Source of the DNA: Saprospiraceae bacterium
Lineage (GTDB): Bacteria; Bacteroidota; Bacteroidia; Chitinophagales; Saprospiraceae
Assembly: GCA_016710115.1 (NCBI GenBank)
Contig: JADJLN010000024.1
Span: 124,001 to 188,000, forward strand
DNA length: 64,000 nucleotides
Direction of reading: 5' to 3'
Position 1 is the stretch's first letter. Every line of letters starts with the position of its first letter. Below the pieces are notes generated by a model. It saw only the letters and a program-made list of their open reading frames with translations, was not told where the DNA came from and searched no databases. Of the stretch, positions 46,031 through 55,430 are shown piece after piece. The position numbers were made by a program, and so were the translations under genes.

Positions 46031-48037
46031 ATGACCACCTTTGCCCAGGATCTTCCCGCCATGACCTTCGACCGCAAGGGCATACAGGATGACGAATTGT
46101 TGCGTCTGTACCGCCATCTCATCTTACCCAGACTGGTCGAGGAAAAAATGCTCATCCTCCTGCGGCAGGGCCGAATCAGCAAGTGGTTCAGCGGGATCGG
46201 CCAGGAAGCCATCGCTGTTGGCACCACTGCAGCTTTGCTTCAGGACGAGATCATGTTCACCATGCATCGCAATCTTGGCGTGTTTACCACCCGGGAGGTG
46301 CCACTCGATAAACTGATCGCCCAATGGCAGGGAAAAAAGACCGGCTTTTCCAAAGGTCGTGAACGTTCCTTCCACTTTGGTGCTCTCGAATACGGTATCG
46401 TCGGGATGATCTCCCACCTCGGCCCGCAACTGTCCCTGGCTTCCGGAGTGGCCCTTGCTCATAAATTGAAATCCGAAGGCCGGATTTCCCTTGCTTTCAC
46501 CGGGGAAGGCGGAACCAGTCAGGGCGAATTCCACGAAGCCCTCAATGTGGCTTCCGTCTGGCAACTCCCGGTCATTTTCCTGATCGAAAACAACGGGTAC
46601 GGTCTGAGCACTCCGATAAACGAACAGTTTCGTTGCACCCATCTGGCATCCCGTGGTATCGGATACGGAATGGAGGCGCATACCATTGATGGCAACAACA
46701 TTCTTGAGGTGTATCAGACCGTCAAGGACCTGGCCGATTCAATGCGGGAGAACCCCAGGCCCGTACTGCTGGAATGCATGACGTTTCGGATGCGTGGTCA
46801 TGAAGAAGCATCCGGTACGAAATATGTTCCCCAGGAGCTTTTTACCCTGTGGGAGAAGAAGGACCCCGTCGCGACCTATGAATCCTGGCTCGTAGAACAG
46901 GGTCTTCTCGATGATGAAGCCATCACCGCCATCAGAGGAAGCTTTAAACAGTTTATCACCGACGCCGTTGAACGGGCATTTGCTGAGCCCGATCCAATTC
47001 CTGATTTGGAAGAAGAATTGCAGGATGTTTATGCCCCGTACATCGAGCAGAAACTTCCGCCGATATCCGACGAGCGAAAAGAGATGCGGTTTGTCGATGC
47101 CGTTTCGGATGGCCTGCGCCAGGGCATGGAACACCACGACAATCTCATTCTGATGGGTCAGGATATTGCCGAATATGGCGGTGTTTTCAAGATCACTGAC
47201 GGGTTTGTCAGCCAGTTTGGCAAGGATCGGGTGAGAAACACACCCCTCTGTGAAAGTGCAATTATCGGCATCAGCCAGGGCCTGAGCTTCAAGGGGTTCA
47301 AATCCATGGTTGAAATGCAATTTGCTGATTTTGTCACGTGCGGATTCAACCAGATCATCAACAACCTGGCAAAAGTGCACTACCGTTGGGGTGCAACTGC
47401 GGATGTAGTGATCCGGATGCCGACCGGTGCCGGCGTCGGTGCAGGACCCTTCCACTCCCAAAGCAATGAAGCCTGGTTTGCGCACACGCCAGGGTTGAAG
47501 GTGGTCTACCCGGCTACCCCGACCGACGCGAAAGGACTCCTGCTGGCCGCCCTCGACGACCCCAATCCGGTCCTCTTCTTCGAACACAAGGCGCTGTATC
47601 GGGCTGTAACGGAAGCAGTACCTGTCGATCCATTCAGGATTCCCATCGGCTCAGCCAATCTGGTCCGTCAGGGAACGGATGTCTCGGTCATCACCTATGG
47701 CATGGGCGTTCATTGGGCCATGAAAGCGGTCGATGAACTGCATATTGAAGCGGATATCCTGGATCTTCGTTCTCTTTTACCGTTGGATTATGAGGCGATT
47801 GCAGCGACCGTGAAAAAGACCAGCCGGGTAATCATCCTCCATGAGGATACATTGTTCCTGGGTATTGGTGGTGAGATCAGTGCATGGATCAATGAACACC
47901 TGTTTGAACACCTGGACGCTCCGGTGATGCGAAGTGCCAGTCTGGACACACCAATTCCTTTTGCTATACCTTTGGAGCAGCAGTTTCTGCCACCTCAACG
48001 TTTTCGTCAACAACTACAAAACCTGTTGGTCTATTAA
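46031..48037 (+). CDS. Fused alpha/beta E1 of 2-oxo-acid dehydrogenase (branched-chain type)
   Basis: 668 residues from ATG 46031. The alpha part (~1-330) binds thiamine diphosphate with a variant motif GEGGTSQGEFHEALN ... ENNGYGLSTP. The beta part (~345-668; MGQDIAEYGGVFKITDGF, PTGAGVGAGPFHSQSNEAW, EDTLFLGIGGE) follows in the same chain. The fused form is common in Bacteroidota and usually serves branched-chain 2-oxo acids, feeding short acyl-CoAs; pyruvate is an alternative. E2 and E3 genes are not in the window. Branched acyl-CoA products could link to icmF (inference). Confidence 0.9.
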   Translation: MTTFAQDLPAMTFDRKGIQDDELLRLYRHLILPRLVEEKMLILLRQGRISKWFSGIGQEAIAVGTTAALLQDEIMFTMHRNLGVFTTREVPLDKLIAQWQGKKTGFSKGRERSFHFGALEYGIVGMISHLGPQLSLASGVALAHKLKSEGRISLAFTGEGGTSQGEFHEALNVASVWQLPVIFLIENNGYGLSTPINEQFRCTHLASRGIGYGMEAHTIDGNNILEVYQTVKDLADSMRENPRPVLLECMTFRMRGHEEASGTKYVPQELFTLWEKKDPVATYESWLVEQGLLDDEAITAIRGSFKQFITDAVERAFAEPDPIPDLEEELQDVYAPYIEQKLPPISDERKEMRFVDAVSDGLRQGMEHHDNLILMGQDIAEYGGVFKITDGFVSQFGKDRVRNTPLCESAIIGISQGLSFKGFKSMVEMQFADFVTCGFNQIINNLAKVHYRWGATADVVIRMPTGAGVGAGPFHSQSNEAWFAHTPGLKVVYPATPTDAKGLLLAALDDPNPVLFFEHKALYRAVTEAVPVDPFRIPIGSANLVRQGTDVSVITYGMGVHWAMKAVDELHIEADILDLRSLLPLDYEAIAATVKKTSRVIILHEDTLFLGIGGEISAWINEHLFEHLDAPVMRSASLDTPIPFAIPLEQQFLPPQRFRQQLQNLLVY

Positions 48038-48483
48038 TGGAAAAGGATTTTTCAACGCTTGTCTCCGTCAGTGGCCTTCCCGGCTTGTATCGCGTAGTAG
48101 CGAATCGACACAACGGATTGATCATTGAGGATCTCACCAATGGTCAGAAACGATTTGCCCCGGTCCGATCACATCAGTTTTCACTGCTGGCCTCCATCGG
48201 GATCTATACTGAAGAGGGCACCGAAGATCTGCAAAATGTATTCCTGGCCATGGATGCCCACTCGACACCGGCTCCGGATGTATCTGTAGCCAAGGATGAG
48301 GAACTCCGCCAGTACTTCAGGGAAATTCTGCCCAACTATGACGAAGAAATGGTGCGCATGGGAGATATCCGGAAAGTGATCAAGTGGTTTCATTTCATTA
48401 AAGAGAATGATATTATGCCTGAAGCCACCACTTCTGAAGCTGGTCCTGATACAAAAGTCACAACAAGCACCGAAGAGGAATAG
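48037..48483 (+). CDS. DUF5606-like protein
   Basis: 148 residues, soluble. N-terminal ~60 residues form a small beta domain (LVSVSGLPGLYRVVANRHNGLIIEDL in pieces) and the middle part (ELRQYFREILPNYDEEMVRMGDIRKVIKWF in pieces) is helical; the tail is low complexity. This matches the Bacteroidota DUF5606 family, whose function is unknown to me. The ATG overlaps the E1 stop by one base. Confidence 0.75.
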   Translation: MEKDFSTLVSVSGLPGLYRVVANRHNGLIIEDLTNGQKRFAPVRSHQFSLLASIGIYTEEGTEDLQNVFLAMDAHSTPAPDVSVAKDEELRQYFREILPNYDEEMVRMGDIRKVIKWFHFIKENDIMPEATTSEAGPDTKVTTSTEEE

Positions 48484-48610
48484 AGCGTTTCATTTCCTGT
48501 TTATCGTATCACGCCTCCTGGAGAGTATGTGATGTTGGGCAAGCTATACATGCTATTTCTCTCAGGATAAATTGAACGCTCAGCACCAAACTCCTACACT
48601 CGATGTATTA

Positions 48611-48692
48611 CGCCCCTTCAGGGCTTTGACACAGGTCATTTCAATATGGTCGGGCGATGCCCAACCCTGTGATATTTCGCCCCTTCAGGGCT
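48611..48692. repeat. Palindromic repeat CGCCCCTTCAGGGCT, two copies
   Basis: Copies at 48611-48625 and 48678-48692 flank a stretch with GGGCGATGCCC. A third copy is at 49012-49027 and the inverse CCCTGAAGGGG at 39399-39409. It looks like a dispersed REP-type element. Confidence 0.7.
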
Positions 48693-48729
48693 CTATATCT
48701 TTGATTCAATATTCAGAGGGGACGATTTA

Positions 48730-48796
48730 AATCACAAAAAACAAATTCCAAAAAACAAACAAATTCTAAAAAACAAATTCAAATGTTCAAACAACA
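48730..48796. repeat. Heptamer array 3, A-rich
   Basis: Nine 7-bp units in register with one 4-base slip at 48758-48761: AATCACA, AAAAACA, AATTCCA, AAAAACA, AATTCTA, AAAAACA, AATTCAA, ATGTTCA, AACAACA. It sits in the 621-base gene-free stretch 48484-49104; the rest of that stretch holds only the palindromic repeats and the CTCAACTCC repeats. Confidence 0.75.
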
Positions 48797-48983
48797 AATA
48801 GGTAGATACCTGTTGCTTCGATACCCAAAGAAACCTTTTCCAAATAACAGAATAATGCTTTCCCACTTCCATGGCTAATTTGCTTTTGAGCGCTTTCATA
48901 CTTCACCACAGAGTCAATCATTGACTTTTCACTACCGGTATATCACTTGGTCCGGCTTTTCGAAATAACCTTCTACTACCCTT

Positions 48984-49096
48984 CTCAACTCCAAACTCAT
49001 TCACTTGATTTGCGCCCCTTCAGGGCTATTTTGAAATTGGAATTTTTCTCCTCCCCTCCTCAACTCCAAACTCATAACCTCCTCAACTCCAAACTC
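48984..49096. repeat. Repeat CTCAACTCCAAACTC, three copies
   Basis: Copies at 48984-49000, 49058-49073 and 49081-49096, the last two 23 bases apart, just ahead of the efflux-operon 3' end. The core ACTCATAACCTC is the reverse complement of the repeat at 29320-29348. Confidence 0.7.
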
Positions 49097-49104
49097 CCAG
49101 AGGT

Positions 49105-50442
49105 TTAACGTACAAGCTGTCCCGTCAAACTGAGGATCTCCACTTCCAGTACACGCAACTGGTAGATCGTCGTAATCCTTCGTTGCGCAGCCTGTGCTGC
49201 ATTCAGCTGCACCGTTCGCAAATCAAAAATGGAGAGCTGACCCAAACGGAATTTTTCTTCAGCCATGTCCAGATTCTGTCGGGCATTGGCCACCTGCTCA
49301 TCCTGGATCGACAGATTCATCAGGTGGGTCTGGTAGGTGATCAGCAGATCATCCAGCTGTGATTGCAGTTGATCACTGAGCGCCTGACGGGTAACCGAGG
49401 CGATCTGTTCCTGTAGCCGATTGACAGTGACTTGACGCCGGCGAACTCCGGCATCATAGATCGGCCAGGAACCAGTCACCCCGAAATAGAGATTTCGATT
49501 GGATCCTGTCTGCGTGCCAAACGGTTCTCCGGTGAACGGATTGTTTCCATCCAGAGAAGTCACCGTTCCGGACAACACACCACCTGCATTGATGCCGAAT
49601 TGAGGATAAAAAGCGGACTGGGTCATTCGGGTCTGAATAGCTGCGACCTGTTCTCCGAGCACTGCTTCCTGGATCTGCGGATTCTGTGTCAGTATAAGTT
49701 GTTGCAGAGCGTCCCTGTCCCATACCTGAACTGGCAGATTCAGCGCACCATCAACATCGAAATCACTCATGGTCGGATCGCCCATCGCCAGTTTCAATGC
49801 ATTTCTGGCAACAGCGAGATTGAGATTCGCCGAAACAACAAGTGAACTGTCAGACCACACAGCATCCCGACTCTGCAGGACCTGTTGCGTCAGAGACTGG
49901 CCGAATTCCCGACGCAGCTCCTGATAGGCCAGCAGATCCCGACTCAAGCCGAGCACCTCACGTGCCAGCCCCACCTGGGCTTCCTGCCATTCCTCCTGGA
50001 GATAAGCCAACATCACCCGTCTGACTGTCTGCAATCCCGTCAGATTCAGTCTGACGCGAGCCTGTTCTTCAAGGGTACCCAATTGCTTCAGGTTGTATCT
50101 CACCCGAAAACCATTGAAGACCAACCAGGTGGCATCCAACGAAAGATTGGCATTTCCCGAACGGATCAGGCCATTGAGAAAACTGGCTGGATTGTTCTGA
50201 TCATTGAGATTGCCCTGCCCGGCGGTGTTCAGGCGGATTGTCGGATAACGTCCTGCTACGGAGCCGTGATTATTGGTCCCGGCAATGCTCAGCTGAAGCC
50301 CGGCAATCTGTCGCTGAAGGTCTTGAGCCAATGCTTTACGGACACATTCATCCATGCTGAGCACCGTTTGGCTGGTCAGCTGGCCTGGCTGGAAAATCAG
50401 AACGAAGAAACAGACGATCGGATAGAGAATACGGTTCATCAT
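49105..50442 (-). CDS. TolC-family outer-membrane efflux protein
   Basis: 445 residues from ATG 50442, overlapping the RND stop (ATGA). Signal peptide MMNRILYPIVCFFVLIFQPG. Two long OEP repeats of coiled alpha-barrel helices fill the rest. It forms the outer-membrane exit duct. Last gene of the operon that runs from 55338 leftward. Confidence 0.85.
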   Translation of the reverse strand: MMNRILYPIVCFFVLIFQPGQLTSQTVLSMDECVRKALAQDLQRQIAGLQLSIAGTNNHGSVAGRYPTIRLNTAGQGNLNDQNNPASFLNGLIRSGNANLSLDATWLVFNGFRVRYNLKQLGTLEEQARVRLNLTGLQTVRRVMLAYLQEEWQEAQVGLAREVLGLSRDLLAYQELRREFGQSLTQQVLQSRDAVWSDSSLVVSANLNLAVARNALKLAMGDPTMSDFDVDGALNLPVQVWDRDALQQLILTQNPQIQEAVLGEQVAAIQTRMTQSAFYPQFGINAGGVLSGTVTSLDGNNPFTGEPFGTQTGSNRNLYFGVTGSWPIYDAGVRRRQVTVNRLQEQIASVTRQALSDQLQSQLDDLLITYQTHLMNLSIQDEQVANARQNLDMAEEKFRLGQLSIFDLRTVQLNAAQAAQRRITTIYQLRVLEVEILSLTGQLVR

Positions 50443-53400
50443 CAGGAGATCAGGACGCCGACAAGACGCATGGTGAGAACGATCAATGCGATAAATACGG
50501 ACACGGTGATCAGGGCAAACAGGAGCCATAGCCAGATGTAGGTCTTGCGACCAACAATGGCCGGCTCAATCGAACGAGGATCTGGCCGCACTCCTTCCCA
50601 TTGAGTCACTGCCCAGAGTTTGACCCGATTGACCATCATGATCAGGGCGGGTAATAACGTGAGTGTCAGAAAGGTGGCCAATACCAGACCAAAGGCAACG
50701 GAAACCGCCATCGGAATGAGAAATTTTGCCTGAAAACTCTTTTCCAGTAACAGTGGGCCGAGCCCCGCGACGGTGGTCAGGGAAGTGAGCAGGATGGGTC
50801 TGAATCGGGACAGTGCGGCTTCGTAGATCGCACGCATGACCCGGTTTCCCTGTCGGATCAGATCATTGTATGTCGTGATCAATACCAGACCATCATTCAC
50901 TTGAATACCTACAAGAGCCAGAATACCCAGAAAGGAAAACAGGCTGATAGGCAAACCCATGACCCAGTGGCCTAAACCGACACCCGCAAGTCCGAATGGA
51001 ATGAGCGCAAAAACGGCCAGTGCCTGACCGATGGATTGGAAGGTAACTGCGACAGTAAAGAACATCAGGATCAACATGACTGGCAACACGATTTTCGCTG
51101 AACTTGCCGTCTTCATCTGCTCGCGATTCTGACCTTCAAAGGATGCACTCACCGTGGGATAATTGGCCAGAATCCGGGGAATAACTTCAGTCCGCAGATT
51201 CTCGTTGAGGTCAGTGACCGAAACATTATCCTGCGCAACATCCGCTTCCAGCTTGATCTCCCGTTGACCATCCAGATGATAAATGGCAATGGTACCGCGT
51301 TTGATCTCCAGGTCAGCTATCTCTTTGAGCGGAAAAGATCGTCCATCCTGAAACCGGATGCGCATCTCCTCCAATCGTGTGAGATCGTCTCGATCCTGCT
51401 CACCATACCGAACCCAAACCCGCACTTCATCTTCACCTCGTTGCAATCGTTGGACTTCTGCACCAAAAAATCCCTGTCGTACCTGAGCGATCACCTCGCG
51501 AAGGTTCAGGCCCAGCCCTTTGGCCTTTTCCTTCAACGTCACATGGATATCCCGGAGGCCCTGTTGGTTATTGTTGGTCACATCCCGCAACTCGGCCAAT
51601 GACTCCAGTTCTTTCTGAAGATCGATGACTGCTGCCCCCAGAGATGCATAATCATTTCCGAGTAGAGAAACAGAAACAGGTTTTCCGAATGTAGACGCCT
51701 GGCCATAGGTCAGTACCTCTGCATCAGGAACAGGTCCAACCCGTTCACGAATGGCATTCGTAAGCACTGTGGCAGTCAATGAATCCCGGATCTCACCATC
51801 GAGCAACGTGATATCCACACTGCCCTGGTAGGTGGTCGGTCCGATCTTCAGTTCGATGTGCTTGATCGGCTGATAAGCCCCCTGAAAATATCTTTCCGCT
51901 AATTGGTCATTGACCTCATTGGCCGCCTTCTGAATCCGCAGCAGGTACTCCCGAGTGACATGTTCCCGCGTACCAGCTGGCATTTTGAGGGTGACATTGA
52001 TATTGTCCCGGGGAATAACCGGAAAAAAGGTCGTCTTGATAAATCCACCGCGCACCAATCCGACTGTCAGCAGGACAAGGACTGTGAAAAAGATCAGCGT
52101 ACTGCCGGGATACCGTAAAGAAAAGCGAAGGACTGGTGCATAGAATCGATTGCGCATCCAGTACATCAGACGCTCAAAAATTCGCTGGATTCGATTTTTT
52201 GTCTGATCCGGACGCAGAGCGGTAGAATGTGCCACGTGGCCGGGCAGAATAAAGATCCCTTCCACCAGACTGAAAAAGAGCGATAAAATGACCACAACAC
52301 CCAGTACTGTAAAAATATCTCCGATCCGGCCATCGAGGAATGCAAAGGAGGAGAAGGCGATGATCGTGGTCAGCACCGAAGTGAACACCGCCGGAATAAC
52401 CTTGAGTGATCCTTCAATGGCTGCCTTGTAACGTGGCACTCCTCGTTCGTACAGCTGGTAGATATTCTCTGCAATGACGATACCATCATCCACCAGGATC
52501 CCAACCACGACGATCATGCCGAAAAGCGAGATCACATTTATGGTGATATCCATCAGATAGGCCACCAGAAACATGCCGGCAAAAGAGATGGGAATGGACA
52601 GCGCAACCCAGAAAGCCAGGCGCCAGTTCAGGAACATAGACAGGAAAACAAGGACAAGGACAAATCCGATCATCCCGTTGTTCGCCAGCAGATCGATCCG
52701 TTGCTGGAGCACCTCCGAACCATCGCGAATGATATCGGCGTGGACCAGGGACTGTTGTTCGTTGAACGTCTGGATATAGTTGCGCACCTTTCCTGTGATA
52801 TCCAGAATATCCTCATCCAGCGTATTGGAAACAGTAACAACGACACTGGGTTTGTCATTGATCCAACTGCGGTCCGGACTGTCTGACCATTTATCCTGGA
52901 TATCCGCGATCTGGTACAGCCGGATGATATTGCCATCAGCGGTCACCTTGACCGGAATATCCCGGAGCTCGTCGGCGAAATATCCCTTGTTCCTGGCTCG
53001 GATCAGCAGTTCTTCCTGTGCGCCCTTGAGCATCCCTCCGGTCAATTCCAGATTACTACCTCGAACCGCCAATTCGGCTTCGCTGAATGTCAATTCATAA
53101 GCCAGCAGGTCTTTTTCCCGGAAGGCGATCTCGATCTCCTCATCCGGAAACCCGTTGAGTGTTACCTTGGAAATCCCGTCAATGGCGAGCAATTCAGATT
53201 CGGCCTGCCGCCCGAACTGCTTGAGTGTCCGCAAGTCGACATCACCACTGATGGCAAAATTGATCGCAAACCCCAGATTCTCCTGTCGAAATACGACAGC
53301 AGGTTCCATCCCCGCTGGAAATGAAGGTATCCGGTCCACTGCATTGCGGACATCGTCCAGCACCTTTTCAGGGTCGTGGCCATGCAGCGCTTCTACCGTG

Positions 53401-53675
53401 ATCACGCCGCTGTTTTCTGTGCTGATAGAAGATACCCGTTCTACTCCGGAAACACCCTTCAGGTTTTCCTCGATCTTCAGAATGATTCCCTCTTCGATCT
53501 CCTCCGGTGATGCTCCTGGATAAACAGTCTGAATCGTAATGATCCTGGACTCCACTTCCGGGAAAAAAGTGGACTTCAAATTGGACAGCCCGAATGCTCC
53601 TGCCAGCAGAAAGAGGACCATCAACAGGTCGCCAGCAATCGGATATCGGACAAAAAAGCGAAGCAATGCATGCAT
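50442..53675 (-). CDS. RND-family efflux pump, inner-membrane subunit
   Basis: 1077 residues, normal size. Twelve membrane helices and two large periplasmic loops. N-terminal MHALLRFFVRYPIAGDLLMVLFL is typical; VDDGIVIAENIYQLYERG in TM4 carries the acidic proton-relay pair; the second half repeats with GIQVNDGLVLI. It drives drug or metal export by proton flow; the TM4 sequence is more like the HAE (drug) group than CzcA. Regulator and substrates unknown. Confidence 0.9.
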   Translation of the reverse strand: MHALLRFFVRYPIAGDLLMVLFLLAGAFGLSNLKSTFFPEVESRIITIQTVYPGASPEEIEEGIILKIEENLKGVSGVERVSSISTENSGVITVEALHGHDPEKVLDDVRNAVDRIPSFPAGMEPAVVFRQENLGFAINFAISGDVDLRTLKQFGRQAESELLAIDGISKVTLNGFPDEEIEIAFREKDLLAYELTFSEAELAVRGSNLELTGGMLKGAQEELLIRARNKGYFADELRDIPVKVTADGNIIRLYQIADIQDKWSDSPDRSWINDKPSVVVTVSNTLDEDILDITGKVRNYIQTFNEQQSLVHADIIRDGSEVLQQRIDLLANNGMIGFVLVLVFLSMFLNWRLAFWVALSIPISFAGMFLVAYLMDITINVISLFGMIVVVGILVDDGIVIAENIYQLYERGVPRYKAAIEGSLKVIPAVFTSVLTTIIAFSSFAFLDGRIGDIFTVLGVVVILSLFFSLVEGIFILPGHVAHSTALRPDQTKNRIQRIFERLMYWMRNRFYAPVLRFSLRYPGSTLIFFTVLVLLTVGLVRGGFIKTTFFPVIPRDNINVTLKMPAGTREHVTREYLLRIQKAANEVNDQLAERYFQGAYQPIKHIELKIGPTTYQGSVDITLLDGEIRDSLTATVLTNAIRERVGPVPDAEVLTYGQASTFGKPVSVSLLGNDYASLGAAVIDLQKELESLAELRDVTNNNQQGLRDIHVTLKEKAKGLGLNLREVIAQVRQGFFGAEVQRLQRGEDEVRVWVRYGEQDRDDLTRLEEMRIRFQDGRSFPLKEIADLEIKRGTIAIYHLDGQREIKLEADVAQDNVSVTDLNENLRTEVIPRILANYPTVSASFEGQNREQMKTASSAKIVLPVMLILMFFTVAVTFQSIGQALAVFALIPFGLAGVGLGHWVMGLPISLFSFLGILALVGIQVNDGLVLITTYNDLIRQGNRVMRAIYEAALSRFRPILLTSLTTVAGLGPLLLEKSFQAKFLIPMAVSVAFGLVLATFLTLTLLPALIMMVNRVKLWAVTQWEGVRPDPRSIEPAIVGRKTYIWLWLLFALITVSVFIALIVLTMRLVGVLIS

Positions 53676-53686
53676 GGCAAATGGTC

Positions 53687-54811
53687 TTATTCGGTGATCC
53701 AGTTGACCTGCTGTCCTTCGATCATGCCCGGCTTGCGATCACGTACAACCAGTGCCCCTTCTTTCAATCCCTTGACAACAGCGGTTGTCCGACCTGTACG
53801 TAATACATCGATCGGTACCTTCACCAGACTGCTGTCACGAATTTGCCAGATCTCTCGTCCATTCAGTATCAGATCTTTCGGGAGTGAGACCACATCATCG
53901 GTTATACCGCCGACGATCTCGCCCAACAGAAACATCCCTTCTTTCAATCCCACGCCACCGACTTCAATATAGATCGGCACCATCTGTGTGGAGGCATCAA
54001 CCTGATCACCGATCCGGCGAACGATGCCTGTGTATCGATTACCATTGTCTTCGCTCTCCATCGTGACCTTCTGACCTATGCGAATAAACCCGAGATCGCT
54101 GATCGAAACGGAAGATTCAAGTTCATAACCTCCCAGCCGCAAGAATTGGCCGATGCGTTGTCCAGGGCGAATGAGTGTCCCCCGCTGGACATCAACTGCC
54201 GTCAGCACCCCGTCAAACGGAGCGATCAGCCGATATTTTGTCAGGCGTTCTTCGGCACTGCGAATGGCGTAATACTGGGTCTGGATGCCCCGGCTGGCCA
54301 GAAAGAGTTTTTCCCGATGGCTGGTTGGTTCAGGCAGTGGCGCCACCTTTTTTTCAGGGTCCAGTTTTTCGACATAGGATTGCCAGTCGCCAAATCGGTC
54401 TGGAAATTCGATCTTGATATCCGGGAGCAACTGTGCCAGTGATGTCAACAAGGCTGCGCGTTGTCCCTGTAATGCCAGTCGTGCTTCGCGATCATCCAGT
54501 TGCAGGAGGATCTCACCATCCTTGAACCGGATCCCTTCTTTCAGTGGATGTGCTCCCTGGGAGGCCAGACCATTGACCTCGGCAAAAAGGTCAACCCGGT
54601 CATATGCCGCCAGTCTACCCTGTAATGGGATCGGTATGCTGGCCGGTCCGTGATGGACTTCCATGGTACTCACCGTGAGTCGGGAAGCTGGTATGCTTGG
54701 CTTTCTGGGCGGATCCGTCTTCTGTTTGCTCAGAAGCTGAAAACCGATCACTCCACCAACAAACAGAATCGCTGTCAGTAGAATGACGATGCGTCGCCAG
54801 TTCAGGTTCAT
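53687..54811 (-). CDS. RND periplasmic adaptor (membrane fusion protein)
   Basis: 374 residues. N-terminal anchor helix, then barrel-sandwich halves around a hairpin (LQGRLAAYDRVDLFAEVNGL, FDGVLTAVDVQRGTLIRPGQ) and the beta-barrel and proximal domains. It links the RND pump to TolC. The hairpin is shorter than in AcrA. ATGA overlap with the preceding lipoprotein gene, 11 bases before the pump gene. Confidence 0.88.
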   Translation of the reverse strand: MNLNWRRIVILLTAILFVGGVIGFQLLSKQKTDPPRKPSIPASRLTVSTMEVHHGPASIPIPLQGRLAAYDRVDLFAEVNGLASQGAHPLKEGIRFKDGEILLQLDDREARLALQGQRAALLTSLAQLLPDIKIEFPDRFGDWQSYVEKLDPEKKVAPLPEPTSHREKLFLASRGIQTQYYAIRSAEERLTKYRLIAPFDGVLTAVDVQRGTLIRPGQRIGQFLRLGGYELESSVSISDLGFIRIGQKVTMESEDNGNRYTGIVRRIGDQVDASTQMVPIYIEVGGVGLKEGMFLLGEIVGGITDDVVSLPKDLILNGREIWQIRDSSLVKVPIDVLRTGRTTAVVKGLKEGALVVRDRKPGMIEGQQVNWITE

Positions 54812-55338
54812 GCTTTTGCTTTAAAGGTCAGACGAAGGGTAAAGCTCAACGCAGAAGGGGATGGCTGTCGCAGGCGAAATCCCATCCGAAGGTTCATGGC
54901 ACTCTGCGTAAGCCAGGGCTTGAAATCTGCCAGGGTACCAACCAGAACAACCCGATTGCCTGTATTCAGGGGCACATTCGGCGTATAAAAACATTCCCAG
55001 CGATTGGGTGTATCGATCAATTCAACGAAGATCTCCTGAAAATAGTCCAGATCCGCTGGCGCGAGCACTACTTCCAGTTGCCCGTTATACGGTTCGATCC
55101 GACCGATATCTGCAACCGTCAATTGATGATCCGCCAGGATGGATTCAATTTGGGTTGGTATTTTATTCAATTCGACAAAGTGCGTCTGGACGGTATTGAG
55201 TGCTGCAGGCATGTCCAGATTGAACACGTATACCATATCAAATAAAGTCGGGGTCTCATCCTTTGTACAACGGGAAACCCCCAGGCAGCTGATGATCAGC
55301 ATCGGAAGAAGAAATGAACGGTTCAAGAGTGGACCCAT
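54808..55338 (-). CDS. Unknown lipoprotein at the head of the efflux operon
   Basis: 176 residues. Signal MGPLLNRSFLLPMLIISC suggests lipidation at C18. The body (~30-176) is a small beta-rich domain not known to me. Its stop overlaps the adaptor start (ATGA), so it is translated with the pump. CATCTTTG upstream is one base from the -7 consensus. It could be a pump accessory or an envelope-stress sensor; no family match is claimed. Confidence 0.65.
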   Translation of the reverse strand: MGPLLNRSFLLPMLIISCLGVSRCTKDETPTLFDMVYVFNLDMPAALNTVQTHFVELNKIPTQIESILADHQLTVADIGRIEPYNGQLEVVLAPADLDYFQEIFVELIDTPNRWECFYTPNVPLNTGNRVVLVGTLADFKPWLTQSAMNLRMGFRLRQPSPSALSFTLRLTFKAKA

Positions 55339-55430
55339 AACCAGGTTGGATTGAACGCAAAGATGAGGTTATCCGATCAACTGCGGTTGATCTATCTCCT
55401 TCAGAACGCCAAGGATCTCTTCCAGATTTT

